Shown here in pieces: positions 1-8,133 of a stretch of 64,000 bases of DNA. Numbering within the stretch: position 1 is the first letter of the stretch; each line of letters starts with the position of its first letter. The position numbers and the translations under genes were made by a program. Under the pieces are notes generated by a model that was given only the letters and a program-made list of their open reading frames with translations, searched no databases and was not told the DNA's origin. The stretch lies in assembly GCF_004297125.1 (NCBI RefSeq), contig NZ_SCVD01000026.1:155194-219193 (forward strand), given 5' to 3'. Source of the stretch: Phenylobacterium sp. GTDB taxonomy: Bacteria; Pseudomonadota; Alphaproteobacteria; Caulobacterales; Caulobacteraceae.

Positions 1-774
1 TTCCCTGAAGTCGAACTCGAAGCGATCCCCGCGCGTCACCGAGAACGGCTTGATCACCGAGCCCGACAGCACGATGTCGCCCGGCTCGAGGGCTTTGTGC
101 TGGTCGGCCAACGCCGCGGCCAGCCAGACGAGCGCCCGCTCGGGCCGACCGAACACGAGCGGGAACAGTCCCGAGTCCTCTGCCTCGCCATTGTGATAGA
201 GGACCGCGCCGATTTCGCTGAGGGCGATCTCGTCCGGACGCCAGCGTTGGTCCGAGATGGCGAATCCCGCGGCTCCGCCGCCGTCGGCCACGATGTCGAT
301 CGCTGATCGCGCCAGGCCCGAGTCGGGCTGACGCATGACCAGGCGGCTGTCCAGGATCTCAACCGCGGGCGACACCCATTCGATCGCCGCGATCGCCTGG
401 GCCTCGCTGCAGGCTCCCGCCAAGCGGCTTCCCAACTTGAACGCCAGCTCCATCTCGACCTTGGGCGCCAGGAAGCGATCCATCTCCACTGGCGCGTCTT
501 GGCCGAAGGCCATGTCGTCCAAAAGCGTACCGAAGATGGGGCCTTCGGCGCCTAGCGGTTGTTGCGACCCGCGCGTCGTGAGCGCGACCTTGTAGCCCGC
601 GAGTGTCCGCCCCTCCTCCGCCATGCGATATGAGGCCCACGCGTGCTGCACGCCGTATGCGTCGGCCAAAGTCAATTCAGGATGCGCCGCGCGCGGCAAA
701 GACGTCGCACGACGCTCGCGCCTCGCCTCGTCCAGCCTAGCAATCAGCGCTGCGCGATCTTCCACGTTCAGCAT
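1..774 (-). CDS. 2-keto-4-pentenoate hydratase / FAH-family protein, 3' end cut by window edge
   Basis: The reading frame starts at ATG 774 (MLNVEDRAALIARLDEA) and runs off the left edge with 258 codons visible. MhpD-type hydratases are about 255-265 residues, so only a few C-terminal residues should be missing. The family signature is clear: an acidic metal-binding stretch (KVEMELAFKLG) and the closing GDIVLSGSVIKPF block just before the edge. The family hydrates 2-hydroxypenta-2,4-dienoates in aromatic meta-cleavage, or decarboxylates related oxo-acids. The start lies 4 bases after the TGA of the upstream BKACE gene, so the two are probably one operon. The exact substrate cannot be read from the sequence. 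Confidence 0.8.
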   Translation of the reverse strand, partial: MLNVEDRAALIARLDEARRERRATSLPRAAHPELTLADAYGVQHAWASYRMAEEGRTLAGYKVALTTRGSQQPLGAEGPIFGTLLDDMAFGQDAPVEMDRFLAPKVEMELAFKLGSRLAGACSEAQAIAAIEWVSPAVEILDSRLVMRQPDSGLARSAIDIVADGGGAAGFAISDQRWRPDEIALSEIGAVLYHNGEAEDSGLFPLVFGRPERALVWLAAALADQHKALEPGDIVLSGSVIKPFSVTRGDRFEFDFRE

Positions 775-778
775 CGCG

Positions 779-1657
779 TCACCGGGGCGCCAGGTCGAGC
801 ATCGCGCGCGCCTCGTCCGGCGTGGCGGGCTCAGCGCCAAGCATGTCCAGGAGCCGCACCGCCTGTTCAACGAGCTCGGCGTTGTCGCGGGTCAGCTCAC
901 CGCGGCGGATGTAGATGTTGTCTTCCATCCCGACGCGCACCTGACCGCCGAGCAGCTGCGCCGCCGCCAGCATCGGGTACTCCCGCGCCGCGATGCCGAA
1001 CGCCGACCAAACCGCCTCGGGCGGCAGGATCGACTTCATGTAGGCAAGCGTCTCGACTGTGGACGAGCAGCCGTATTTGACCCCGGTGACGATCTGGAAG
1101 AACGGCTTGCCTGGGATCGTCCCATCGGCGAGCAGGTCCTTGGCGAGGTGGATGTCGCCGGTGTCGAAAACCTCAAGCTCTGGCTTCACCCCCGAGGCCA
1201 CGATCGCCTCGGCCATCTTGCGAACATTGGATGGTGTGTTGACCACCACCTGGCCGCCCGAGTTCATGGTGTTGAAGTCCAACGAGCAGATCTCTGGCCT
1301 CAACTCGACCACATGGGCGACACGCAGCAACGGATGAACCAGAGTTGTGCCCGGCCCGGCGACACGAGGATCATTCTCGGACGGCGCGAAGCGGCCGCCC
1401 TCCCCCGTGGTCAGATTGATGATCAGGTCGCTGCCGCTATCGCGTATCCGGTCGACTGCCTCTCGGTAGAGGTCGAGGCTCATCGAGGGCCGTCCCGTTT
1501 CGGGGTCGCGCACGTGGATATGGACGATCGCCGCACCGGCCGCGCGCGCATCGAGCGCGGCCTCTGCGATCTGCTGGGGCGTCACCGGAAGCTTCGGATG
1601 TTGCTCCGGTTTCACCAGGTTGCCGGTCAGCGCGCAGGAGATAATTGTCTTCGTCAT
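779..1657 (-). CDS. Beta-keto acid cleavage enzyme (BKACE, DUF849)
   Basis: The 292-residue protein matches the BKACE/Kce family. These Zn enzymes condense a beta-keto acid with acetyl-CoA and cleave it to acetoacetate plus a new CoA ester. Zn ligands are visible as H46 and H48 in AAIVHIHVRD, and the late acidic GMEDN motif is present. Residues around NTMNSGGQ and CSSTVETLAYM line the substrate pocket in the family and set specificity, which I cannot decode here. It starts at ATG 1657 without an obvious Shine-Dalgarno and is followed within 5 bases by the hydratase-like gene. It is divergent from the bicupin gene. A role in breakdown of a beta-keto acid is likely. Confidence 0.9.
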   Translation of the reverse strand: MTKTIISCALTGNLVKPEQHPKLPVTPQQIAEAALDARAAGAAIVHIHVRDPETGRPSMSLDLYREAVDRIRDSGSDLIINLTTGEGGRFAPSENDPRVAGPGTTLVHPLLRVAHVVELRPEICSLDFNTMNSGGQVVVNTPSNVRKMAEAIVASGVKPELEVFDTGDIHLAKDLLADGTIPGKPFFQIVTGVKYGCSSTVETLAYMKSILPPEAVWSAFGIAAREYPMLAAAQLLGGQVRVGMEDNIYIRRGELTRDNAELVEQAVRLLDMLGAEPATPDEARAMLDLAPR

Positions 1658-1864
1658 TCGACAAGTTCAGCAGGTCGCTGCCGAGCCGGGCAATGCACGA
1701 AGCAAAGCTTTCCGCTGCCCGAAACTTTCGCTGTTCGAAAACCTCAAACTCGCCGCTTTCCCGGCCGCGCTGGTCGATCAGGATGACGCCGACTGCAACG
1801 AACACAGTGGGGAGGCGGATATGGCCGGACGCGAGGAGAGCACCGCCAAGATGGGCTGCGCGGT

Positions 1865-2719
1865 ATGATGGCGCCGGCACGTCCTGCGTCCGGCGGATGG
1901 CACTACAAGGAGCCGCCGCTGACCGATGTCGATTCCGGGGCGAAGACCTGGATCGCGCGCGGCGCCAACTTCGTGACGGTGGTGAGCGACCTCGAATCCG
2001 GCGCCGTTCTGGCGCGGTCCGACAACGCCGACGAATATATGCTTCTCAACGACCAGGTAGCCGTCACGGTCACGGCTGGCGATGAGACCATCGAGGTTCC
2101 GCCCGACAGCCTGACGATCGTGCCGCCGGGACCCAGCCGCGTTGTCGCCGCGCGCGACGGCCAGATCGTGCGTGTCTTCTCGGACAAGGCGGCAGACCTC
2201 GCGGCCCGGGCCTCGAATGCGGCGTCCTATCGTAGCCGTCCCAATGATGTCGCGCCGCTCGAGCCGTGGCCCGAGCCGGTCGACGGCTATCGCCTGCGGA
2301 CCTATGCGCTGGCCGATCACGTGCGGCCGGACACCAACATGCGGATCTTCCGCTCCACCAACCTGATGCTAAACGTGATGACCGCGCGCAACGTGCCGCG
2401 CGACACGGCCAAGCTGACGCCGCATTCGCACGCCGACTTCGAACAGGGATCGCTGGCGATCGGCGGGGTCTACATCCACCATCTACGCTATCCATGGACG
2501 CCAGACATGGCCACGTGGCGGGACGATGAACACCTTGAGATGGCGAGTCCCTCGGTGCTCGTCATCCCACCTACGGTGATCCACACCAGCCGCAACATCG
2601 GCGACCAGCCGGGCCGCCTGATCGACGTCTTCGCACCGCCGCGGGTCGATTTCTCGTTGCGCGAAGGCCTGGTCGCGAATGCCGGCGACTATCCAATGCC
2701 AGAGACCGTGACGCGCTGA
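1865..2719 (+). CDS. Bicupin-domain protein
   Basis: This 284-residue protein has two cupin-like halves. The first, about residues 25-115, contains DEYMLLNDQVAVTV and PPDSLTIVPPGPSRV. The second, about 165-270, contains TPHSHADFEQGSLAIGG, which holds the HxH metal pair and a following E, and a distal histidine in PPTVIHTSRN. The second half keeps plausible metal ligands; the first lacks the histidines and may be structural. There is no signal peptide. The start ATG 1865 overlaps the stop of a short upstream frame (ATG 1821 to TGA 1868), which may allow coupled translation. A metal-dependent isomerase or dioxygenase role is possible but unproven. Confidence 0.65.
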   Translation: MMAPARPASGGWHYKEPPLTDVDSGAKTWIARGANFVTVVSDLESGAVLARSDNADEYMLLNDQVAVTVTAGDETIEVPPDSLTIVPPGPSRVVAARDGQIVRVFSDKAADLAARASNAASYRSRPNDVAPLEPWPEPVDGYRLRTYALADHVRPDTNMRIFRSTNLMLNVMTARNVPRDTAKLTPHSHADFEQGSLAIGGVYIHHLRYPWTPDMATWRDDEHLEMASPSVLVIPPTVIHTSRNIGDQPGRLIDVFAPPRVDFSLREGLVANAGDYPMPETVTR

Positions 2720-2739
2720 CCGGCTGGAGAAGGGCGGCC

Positions 2740-2856
2740 ATGGCTGACAAGGTTCGCAAGGACGCGGTCGAGGCGCTGCAAGGGCTACTCTTCGACGGCA
2801 TGACCATCATGGCGTGCGGGTTCGGGCTGACCCAAGGATCCCAGGTAGAGAAGTAG
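2740..2856 (+). pseudogene. 3-oxoacid CoA-transferase subunit A, 5' fragment
   Basis: An ATG at 2740 opens a 38-codon frame. Its first 30 residues (MADKVRKDAVEALQGLL, then DGMTIMACGFGL) are the conserved N-terminus of CoA-transferase subunit A (ScoA/PcaI type, normally about 230 residues). The match stops abruptly at the GFG loop, after which unrelated sequence leads to TAG 2854. An AGAAGGGCGG ribosome-binding-like stretch precedes the ATG. The rest of subunit A and all of subunit B are absent. This is a truncated remnant, which probably once sat downstream of the cupin gene in a keto-acid operon together with the BKACE gene. Confidence 0.75.
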
Positions 2857-3161
2857 CCTCCAGGCATCCACGATGTCTGCGTGGGGAAGTCTGTCATGCA
2901 TGGAAACCACTCGGCCATTACCAACTCTTCGAACGTGAAGCCCGGGCCGTGTTTGTGAAACTGCCACAGCGAGTTTTCAGCGGCGACCGCCCCGCTCGAC
3001 GGCAGCGTGTGCAGGTCCTGAGCGCGTTGGCGGCGAGCGCGTGGACGACGACGGGTAGACGCCGCGGCGCAGCGCGGCGGATCTTGATACGGGCCGCCGG
3101 CTGCAGGCAAACGCCTATTCAATTTCCATTGAGCTACAACAGCGCGCCAGTACAACCGGCA
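2857..3161. other. Scar region without an intact gene
   Basis: Between the CoA-transferase stub and the nuclease fragment I see no convincing intact gene. On the minus strand, about 2810-2965, a stretch reads as an aromatic-rich peptide (for example FHKHGPGFTFEELV and WMPGGYFSTWDPW). It looks more like a coding relic than noise, but I cannot place it in a family. Neither end has a credible start. The region joins pieces of at least two unrelated genes, as expected after deletion or recombination. Confidence 0.5.
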
Positions 3162-3365
3162 GTGGTTAGCCTCGAACGGCGCATCAAGGCCATCGGAGTT
3201 GCGATGCCGGAGGCCCTTGAGCTTGTGCATTCTATCCGCACCGACGACCCACCGGGGATCGAGGCCTACTGGCATCGTCGCTTCGCCGAGAAGCGTCGCA
3301 ACGGCGAATGGTTCAAACTGCTCGCGGCAGACGTGGCGGCGTTTCGGCGCCGGCAGCATCAGTGA
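3162..3365 (+). pseudogene. GIY-YIG nuclease family (T5orf172/MUG113-like) C-terminal fragment
   Basis: The last roughly 65 codons before TGA 3363-3365 match the C-terminal end of small GIY-YIG nuclease-family proteins: LERRIKAI, then ALELVHSIRTDD, then GIEAYWHRRFAEKR and GEWFKLLAADVAAFRRR. The upstream GIY-YIG core with its two tyrosines and catalytic Arg is missing, and the frame upstream is low-complexity Arg-rich noise. This is a 5'-truncated remnant. The next about 210 bases, up to the hydantoinase start, are unusually AT-rich for this genome around 3440-3490 and hold no gene. Confidence 0.65.
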
Positions 3366-3575
3366 GGGTCGCAGCGTTCGAGTCGCGGCTCCCGATCAAG
3401 ATGCGAGTTCGAAGGCCCGGATAGGCTTGTAGGGCGCGATCGACGTAAGATAAATATGCAAATAAACTCAACGAACTATCCTCACGCCACAGATTCTGGG
3501 CCAGAAGCGCACTTCGCCATGGGTGCGTCTTGCCACCGCGGCGAGCGCGTGGTGATCACGCCCAGAGGTTAGGTT

Positions 3576-6500
3576 TTGGACAGACTATTCTCCTTCTGGA
3601 TCGATCGCGGGGGCACCTTCACCGATGTGATCGGCCGCGCCGACGACGGGACCGAGGTCTCGGCGAAGCTGCTGTCGGCCTCCCCGGCCTATCCGGACGC
3701 CGCCGTCGAGGCCATGCGCCGGGTCCTCGGCGCAGGACCCGGCGAGCCCTTCCCGGCGGCCCGGGTCGCGGCGATCAAGATGGGCACGACGGTCGCCACC
3801 AACGCCCTGCTGGAGCGGCGGGGCGCCAAGACCCTGTTCGTCACCACCGCCGGCTTCGCCGACGCCCTGGCGATCGGGGACCAGGCGCGCCCGGACCTCT
3901 TCGCCCTGAACATCGACCGGCCAGCGCCACTCTACGCCGGCGTCGTCGAGGCGTCCGAGCGGCTGGCCGCGGATGGCGCGGTCGTGGCGCCGCTGGACGC
4001 CGACGCGCTGAGGCCGAAACTGGAGGCCGCGGTCGCCGAAGGCTTCACCTCCGTCGCCATCGCCTTCCTGCACGCCGACCTGAACCCCGAGCACGAGCGC
4101 GCGGCAGGTGAGATCGCACGGGCCGCCGGCCTCGAATTCGTGGCCCTGAGCTCCGAGGTCTCGCCCCTGCCGCGCTTCATCCCGCGGGCCGAGACCACGG
4201 TAGCCGACGCCTACCTGACGCCGGTGCTGCAGGCCTACGTCCGCCGGGTGGCCGACGCCGTGGCCGGAGCCCCGCTCTACTTCATGACCTCGGCCGGCGG
4301 GCTGGTGCGGGCAGAAGCGTTCCGGGGCCGCGACGCGGTGGTCTCGGGGCCAGCGGGCGGCGTGGTCGGCGTGGCCCGGACCGCGGCCGAGGCGGGCGCC
4401 GAAGCGGTCCTTGGCTTCGACATGGGCGGCACGTCCACGGACGTCTGCCGGTTCGCCGGGGTCCTCGAGCGTCGGGACGCGGCCAAGGTGGCCGGCGTGA
4501 AGCTGCGCAGCCCGATGCTGGACGTGGAGACCGTGGCGGCCGGCGGCGGCTCGATCCTGACCTTCGACGGCATGCGCGCCCGCGCCGGCCCGGCCAGCGC
4601 CGGCGCCGATCCCGGCTCGGCCTGCTATGGGCGCGGCGGTCCGGCGGCCGTGACCGACGCGAACCTGGTGCTGGGCCGCCTGGACCCACGGTTCTTCCCG
4701 TCCGTGTTCGGGCCCCGGGGCGACGCGCCGCTCGACCCTGCCGCCAGCCGCGTCCGCCTCGAGGCCCTGGCCCAGGCCATGGGCGCCGGCAGCGTCGAGG
4801 CCGCCGCCGAGGGGTTCGTCGCGGTCGCCGTGGAGCAGATGGCCCAGGCCGTCCGCCGCATCTCCACCGAGCGCGGCTTCGACCCGCGCGACCATGCCCT
4901 GGTGGCGTTCGGCGGCGCCGCCGGCCAGGTGGCCTGCCAGACCGCCGAGGCGCTGGGCGTGGCCGAGGTGCTGTGCCCGAAGTACGGCAGCGTGCTCTCC
5001 GCCTGGGGCATCGGCCAGGCCCAGGTCACCGCGCTCCGTCAGGCCGGCGTCGAAGCGCCGCTGGCGTCGGGACTGGAAGCCGCGAAAGGCGCCCTCGCGG
5101 CGCTTGAGACCGGCGTCCGCGCCGACATGGCCGCCCAGGGCGCCGAGACCTCCGACATTCGCCACACGCTTCGCCTCCGTTACGACGGCGCCGACGCGGA
5201 ACTGCCCGTTCCGCAGACCGACGCCGCCGCAGCCAAGGCCGCCTTCGAACAGGCTCACCAGCGCCTGTTCGGCTTCATCGAGCCCGACCGCCCGATCCTG
5301 ATCGCGGCGGTGGAAGCGGAAGCGGTCTCAAATGCCGCTCATCCCCGCGAATACGGAGACCCAGACTTCCTCTCAAGCGCGGCGAAGCAGGACGGCCTCA
5401 AGGCAAGCCTGGGTCCCCGCATTTGCGGGGATGAGGTCTTGAGGATGTTCGCCCTCGGCGCCTGGCATGACGCTCCGGTCGTCGACGCCGCGCAGCTCAC
5501 CACCATCGACGGCCCCGCCCTTGTCGTCCGCGCCGACACCCAGATCGCCGTCCTGCCGGGCTGGAGCGCCGTAGCCGACGCGAACGGTCTCATCCGCCTC
5601 GCCCGCACCGGCGCGGCGGCCCGCCAGGCCATCGCCCTCGACAGGCCCGACCCCGTCACTCTGGAACTCTTCAACCGCCGCTTCATGGGCGTGGCCGAGG
5701 CCATGGGCGCAGCCCTCGAACGCACCGCCCACTCGGTGAACATCAAGGAGCGGCTGGACTTCTCCTGCGCCCTCTTCGACGCCGACGGCGGGTTGGTGGC
5801 CAACGCTCCGCACATGCCGGTGCATCTGGGGTCCATGGGCGCATCCGTCCGCGCCGTCCGCGACCGTCACCCGGAGCTGAAGCCCGGCCAGGCCTTCGCG
5901 CTCAACAACCCCTACGCCGGCGGCACCCACCTGCCGGACATCACTGTGGTCATGCCGGTGTTCATGGCCGAACACGACGCCCAGGCCAGCTTCTACGTCG
6001 CCGCGCGCGGCCACCACGCCGACGTGGGCGGGGTCCAGCCAGGGTCGATGCCTCCGTTCTCGCGCACCATCGACGAGGAGGGCGTCATGCTGGACGCCCT
6101 GCCGATCATGCGCGAGGGGCGGTTCCTCGACGCCGAGACCCGGGCGGCCCTGCTGGGCGGCCCCTGGCCCGCCCGCGCGCCCGACCGCAACCTCGCCGAC
6201 CTCAAGGCCCAGGTCGCCTCCTGCCAGGCCGGGGCCGCGGCGGTCGCCGAGATGATCCGCACCTACGGCGCCGACGCCGTCGCCCGCTACATGGGCTTCG
6301 TCCAGGAGAACGCCGCCGAGGCCGTGCGCCGGGCGGTGGGCCGGCTCTCCGACGGCGAGGCCCGTGTGCCGATGGACGGCGGCGGCGAGATCGTGGTTCG
6401 CACCACGGTCGATCCGGCCGCCCGCGAGGCCGTCCTCGACTTCACCGCCAGCGCCGACCAGCTCGGCTCCAACTTCAACGCGCCCTCGGCCATCGTCGAC

Positions 6501-7178
6501 GCCGCGGCGCTCTACGTCTTCCGCACCCTGGTGGACGACGACATCCCGCTGAACGCGGGGTGCCTGAAGCCGCTGAAGATCCTCACCCGCGACGGCTCCA
6601 TGCTGGCCCCGCACCCGCCGGCCGCCGTGGTCGCCGGCAATGTCGAGACCAGCCAGCATGTCGTGGATGCGCTCTATTCGGCGCTCGGGGTGATGGCCAA
6701 CAGCCAGGGCTCGATGAACAATTTCACCTTCGGGGATGAACATCGGCAGTACTACGAGACCATCTGCGGCGGGGCCGGCGCGACCGCCACGGCCGACGGC
6801 GCCAGCGCCATCCATACCCACATGACCAACTCGCGGCTCACCGACCCGGAGATCCTGGAACGCCGTTTCCCCGTGCGGGTGGAGGCCTTCGGCGTTCGTG
6901 CGAATTCCGGCGGCGGCGGCGCGCGGCGCGGCGGGGACGGCGTGCTGAGGCGCATCCGGTTCCTGGCCCCGATGGCAGCGGCACTGCTCTCGTCACGCCG
7001 CGAGCATGCGCCCCAGGGGATCGCCGGCGGCGGTCCCGGGGCGCCTGGGCGGCAGCGTTTGATCGCGGCCTCGGGCGCGGTTAGTGAACTTCCTGGCTGC
7101 TTCTCCGTTACGGTGGAGCTTGGCGACGCGATCGAGATCGAGACCCCTGGGGGCGGCGGGTTTGGACCCGCGACCTAG
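3576..7178 (+). CDS. Fused hydantoinase/oxoprolinase (HyuA-HyuB, ATP-dependent amidohydrolase)
   Basis: The 1200-residue protein starts at TTG 3576, preceded by AGAGGTTAGG. The HyuA-type actin-fold ATPase half covers about residues 4-585, with the phosphate-binding WIDRGGTFTDV and DMGGTSTDVCRF motifs. The HyuB-type half covers about 690-1195, with NPYAGGTHLPDI, RGHHADVGG and a C-terminal PGGGGFG. Such fusions act like 5-oxoprolinase or N-methylhydantoinase, coupling ATP hydrolysis to opening of a cyclic amide. The true substrate is unknown. Residues about 588-620 are encoded by an inserted palindromic repeat (5338-5435), which leaves the frame open. It may be the functional partner of the keto-acid genes upstream. 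Confidence 0.9.
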   Translation: MDRLFSFWIDRGGTFTDVIGRADDGTEVSAKLLSASPAYPDAAVEAMRRVLGAGPGEPFPAARVAAIKMGTTVATNALLERRGAKTLFVTTAGFADALAIGDQARPDLFALNIDRPAPLYAGVVEASERLAADGAVVAPLDADALRPKLEAAVAEGFTSVAIAFLHADLNPEHERAAGEIARAAGLEFVALSSEVSPLPRFIPRAETTVADAYLTPVLQAYVRRVADAVAGAPLYFMTSAGGLVRAEAFRGRDAVVSGPAGGVVGVARTAAEAGAEAVLGFDMGGTSTDVCRFAGVLERRDAAKVAGVKLRSPMLDVETVAAGGGSILTFDGMRARAGPASAGADPGSACYGRGGPAAVTDANLVLGRLDPRFFPSVFGPRGDAPLDPAASRVRLEALAQAMGAGSVEAAAEGFVAVAVEQMAQAVRRISTERGFDPRDHALVAFGGAAGQVACQTAEALGVAEVLCPKYGSVLSAWGIGQAQVTALRQAGVEAPLASGLEAAKGALAALETGVRADMAAQGAETSDIRHTLRLRYDGADAELPVPQTDAAAAKAAFEQAHQRLFGFIEPDRPILIAAVEAEAVSNAAHPREYGDPDFLSSAAKQDGLKASLGPRICGDEVLRMFALGAWHDAPVVDAAQLTTIDGPALVVRADTQIAVLPGWSAVADANGLIRLARTGAAARQAIALDRPDPVTLELFNRRFMGVAEAMGAALERTAHSVNIKERLDFSCALFDADGGLVANAPHMPVHLGSMGASVRAVRDRHPELKPGQAFALNNPYAGGTHLPDITVVMPVFMAEHDAQASFYVAARGHHADVGGVQPGSMPPFSRTIDEEGVMLDALPIMREGRFLDAETRAALLGGPWPARAPDRNLADLKAQVASCQAGAAAVAEMIRTYGADAVARYMGFVQENAAEAVRRAVGRLSDGEARVPMDGGGEIVVRTTVDPAAREAVLDFTASADQLGSNFNAPSAIVDAAALYVFRTLVDDDIPLNAGCLKPLKILTRDGSMLAPHPPAAVVAGNVETSQHVVDALYSALGVMANSQGSMNNFTFGDEHRQYYETICGGAGATATADGASAIHTHMTNSRLTDPEILERRFPVRVEAFGVRANSGGGGARRGGDGVLRRIRFLAPMAAALLSSRREHAPQGIAGGGPGAPGRQRLIAASGAVSELPGCFSVTVELGDAIEIETPGGGGFGPAT
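5338..5435. repeat. Palindromic repeat element inserted in frame in the hydantoinase gene
   Basis: Two 31-base arms, 5338-5368 and 5405-5435, are inverted copies differing at 4 positions, around a 36-base spacer. The arms carry CTCATCCCCGC and GGACCCAG-type sequence, and the same element occurs in intergenic DNA at 19490-19600. Here it lies inside an open frame and contributes about 33 residues (AAHPREYGDPDFL through LGPRICGDE) in the variable linker after the HyuA half. This resembles protein-coding palindromic elements known from Rickettsia. Confidence 0.85.
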
Positions 7179-7221
7179 ATCGGGCGCGAAGCTGACAAAA
7201 TTGCTCATCACAAGGTTCTGA

Positions 7222-7857
7222 ATGACCGCTCTCGCCATCGCCCTCGCCCTGTTCGCCCAAGCTGCCGACGGAGGGGCTCCTCCCGCCGAGGCGCCCAGCG
7301 CCGTCGCGGCGGCCGAAGACCGCCTGCCCGCCGGCGCGCCGCGCGACGACTACCAGTTCGTGGCCTGGTGCTACGGCGCCCTGCGCGGCTACCTCGACAT
7401 GCACGACGAGATGATGCCCGAGGTCACCCGGATCGAGAGCCAGTTCCGCAAGCCCGGGACCAGACTGGAGGACGACCTGAAGGTCTACGCCCAGATGCAG
7501 AAGGACGGCCGCGCCCAGCTCAAGACCTTCCAGGCGACGCTGACCGCCGCGGAGAAGGCCTCCGTCCGGCCGATCAACACCATCGGCGCCAACGCCGTGC
7601 GCCTCGGTCGCCAGATCTGGAACACCGGCCCCGACGTCACCAAGGCCCGCAAGGCCCAGGAATGGATGAGCTGGTCCCTGCCCGCCCGCTGCGAGACCGT
7701 GTCGGCGTCGCTTGAGACCCGCGCCAAGCTGATGGGCGCGACCTTCCGGGTGAACGAGGAGCCCGGCGCCGCCGCGCCGCCGGCCGAACCCGCCCCGGAA
7801 GCCCCGCCCGCCGAAGGCGCCCCGACAGAGCCGCCTATCGCCCAGCCCGACCGCTAG
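7222..7857 (+). CDS. Conserved hypothetical secreted protein
   Basis: This 211-residue protein of unknown function begins with a short hydrophobic segment (MTALAIALALFAQAADGG) that looks like a signal peptide, followed by an Ala/Pro-rich stretch. The middle part, about residues 45-160, is charged and predicted helical (FVAWCYGALRGYLDMHDEMM, TRIESQFRKPG, ARKAQEWMSWSLPARC). It contains two cysteines that could pair in the periplasm. The last about 35 residues are an Ala/Pro/Glu-rich tail. Its stop is immediately followed by the GTG of the DUF1294 gene, so the two are co-transcribed. No function is assigned. Confidence 0.7.
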   Translation: MTALAIALALFAQAADGGAPPAEAPSAVAAAEDRLPAGAPRDDYQFVAWCYGALRGYLDMHDEMMPEVTRIESQFRKPGTRLEDDLKVYAQMQKDGRAQLKTFQATLTAAEKASVRPINTIGANAVRLGRQIWNTGPDVTKARKAQEWMSWSLPARCETVSASLETRAKLMGATFRVNEEPGAAAPPAEPAPEAPPAEGAPTEPPIAQPDR

Positions 7858-8133
7858 GTGGCGGCGCTCGTCGGGATCTATCTGGCGGCGATCAACCTGG
7901 CGACCTTCGCGGCCTTCGCCCTCGACAAGCGAGCGGCCGAGCTCCGCGCGGCGCGCACGCCCGAGCGTCGGCTGCTGTGGCTCGCGGCGCTCGGCGGGTC
8001 GCCGGGCGCCTTGGCCGCGCAACAAATGCTGCGCCACAAGACCCGCAAGGAGCCGTTCCGCACCTGGCTCGTGGCGATCGCGATCGTGCAGGCGGCCGTC
8101 CTGGCCTTCGCCGCCTATCGGTTCTTCAGATAG
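7858..8133 (+). CDS. DUF1294 family small membrane protein
   Basis: This 91-residue protein has the DUF1294 pattern: an N-terminal membrane helix (LVGIYLAAINLATFAAFALDK), the conserved DKR and R-T-PE-R-L segment (ARTPERRLLWLAALGGSPGA), then H-K-T-R-K-EPF and a final hydrophobic helix. The start is taken as GTG 7858, directly abutting the preceding TAG, which implies translational coupling. The 3' end overlaps the convergent aminotransferase gene by 19 bases. The family's function is unknown. Confidence 0.85.
   Translation: MAALVGIYLAAINLATFAAFALDKRAAELRAARTPERRLLWLAALGGSPGALAAQQMLRHKTRKEPFRTWLVAIAIVQAAVLAFAAYRFFR

Noticed and set aside
3585..5258. A 557-codon minus-strand frame inside the hydantoinase gene
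   Set aside because: It is antisense to a family-matched gene with intact motifs; the composition is Gly/Arg/His-rich noise.
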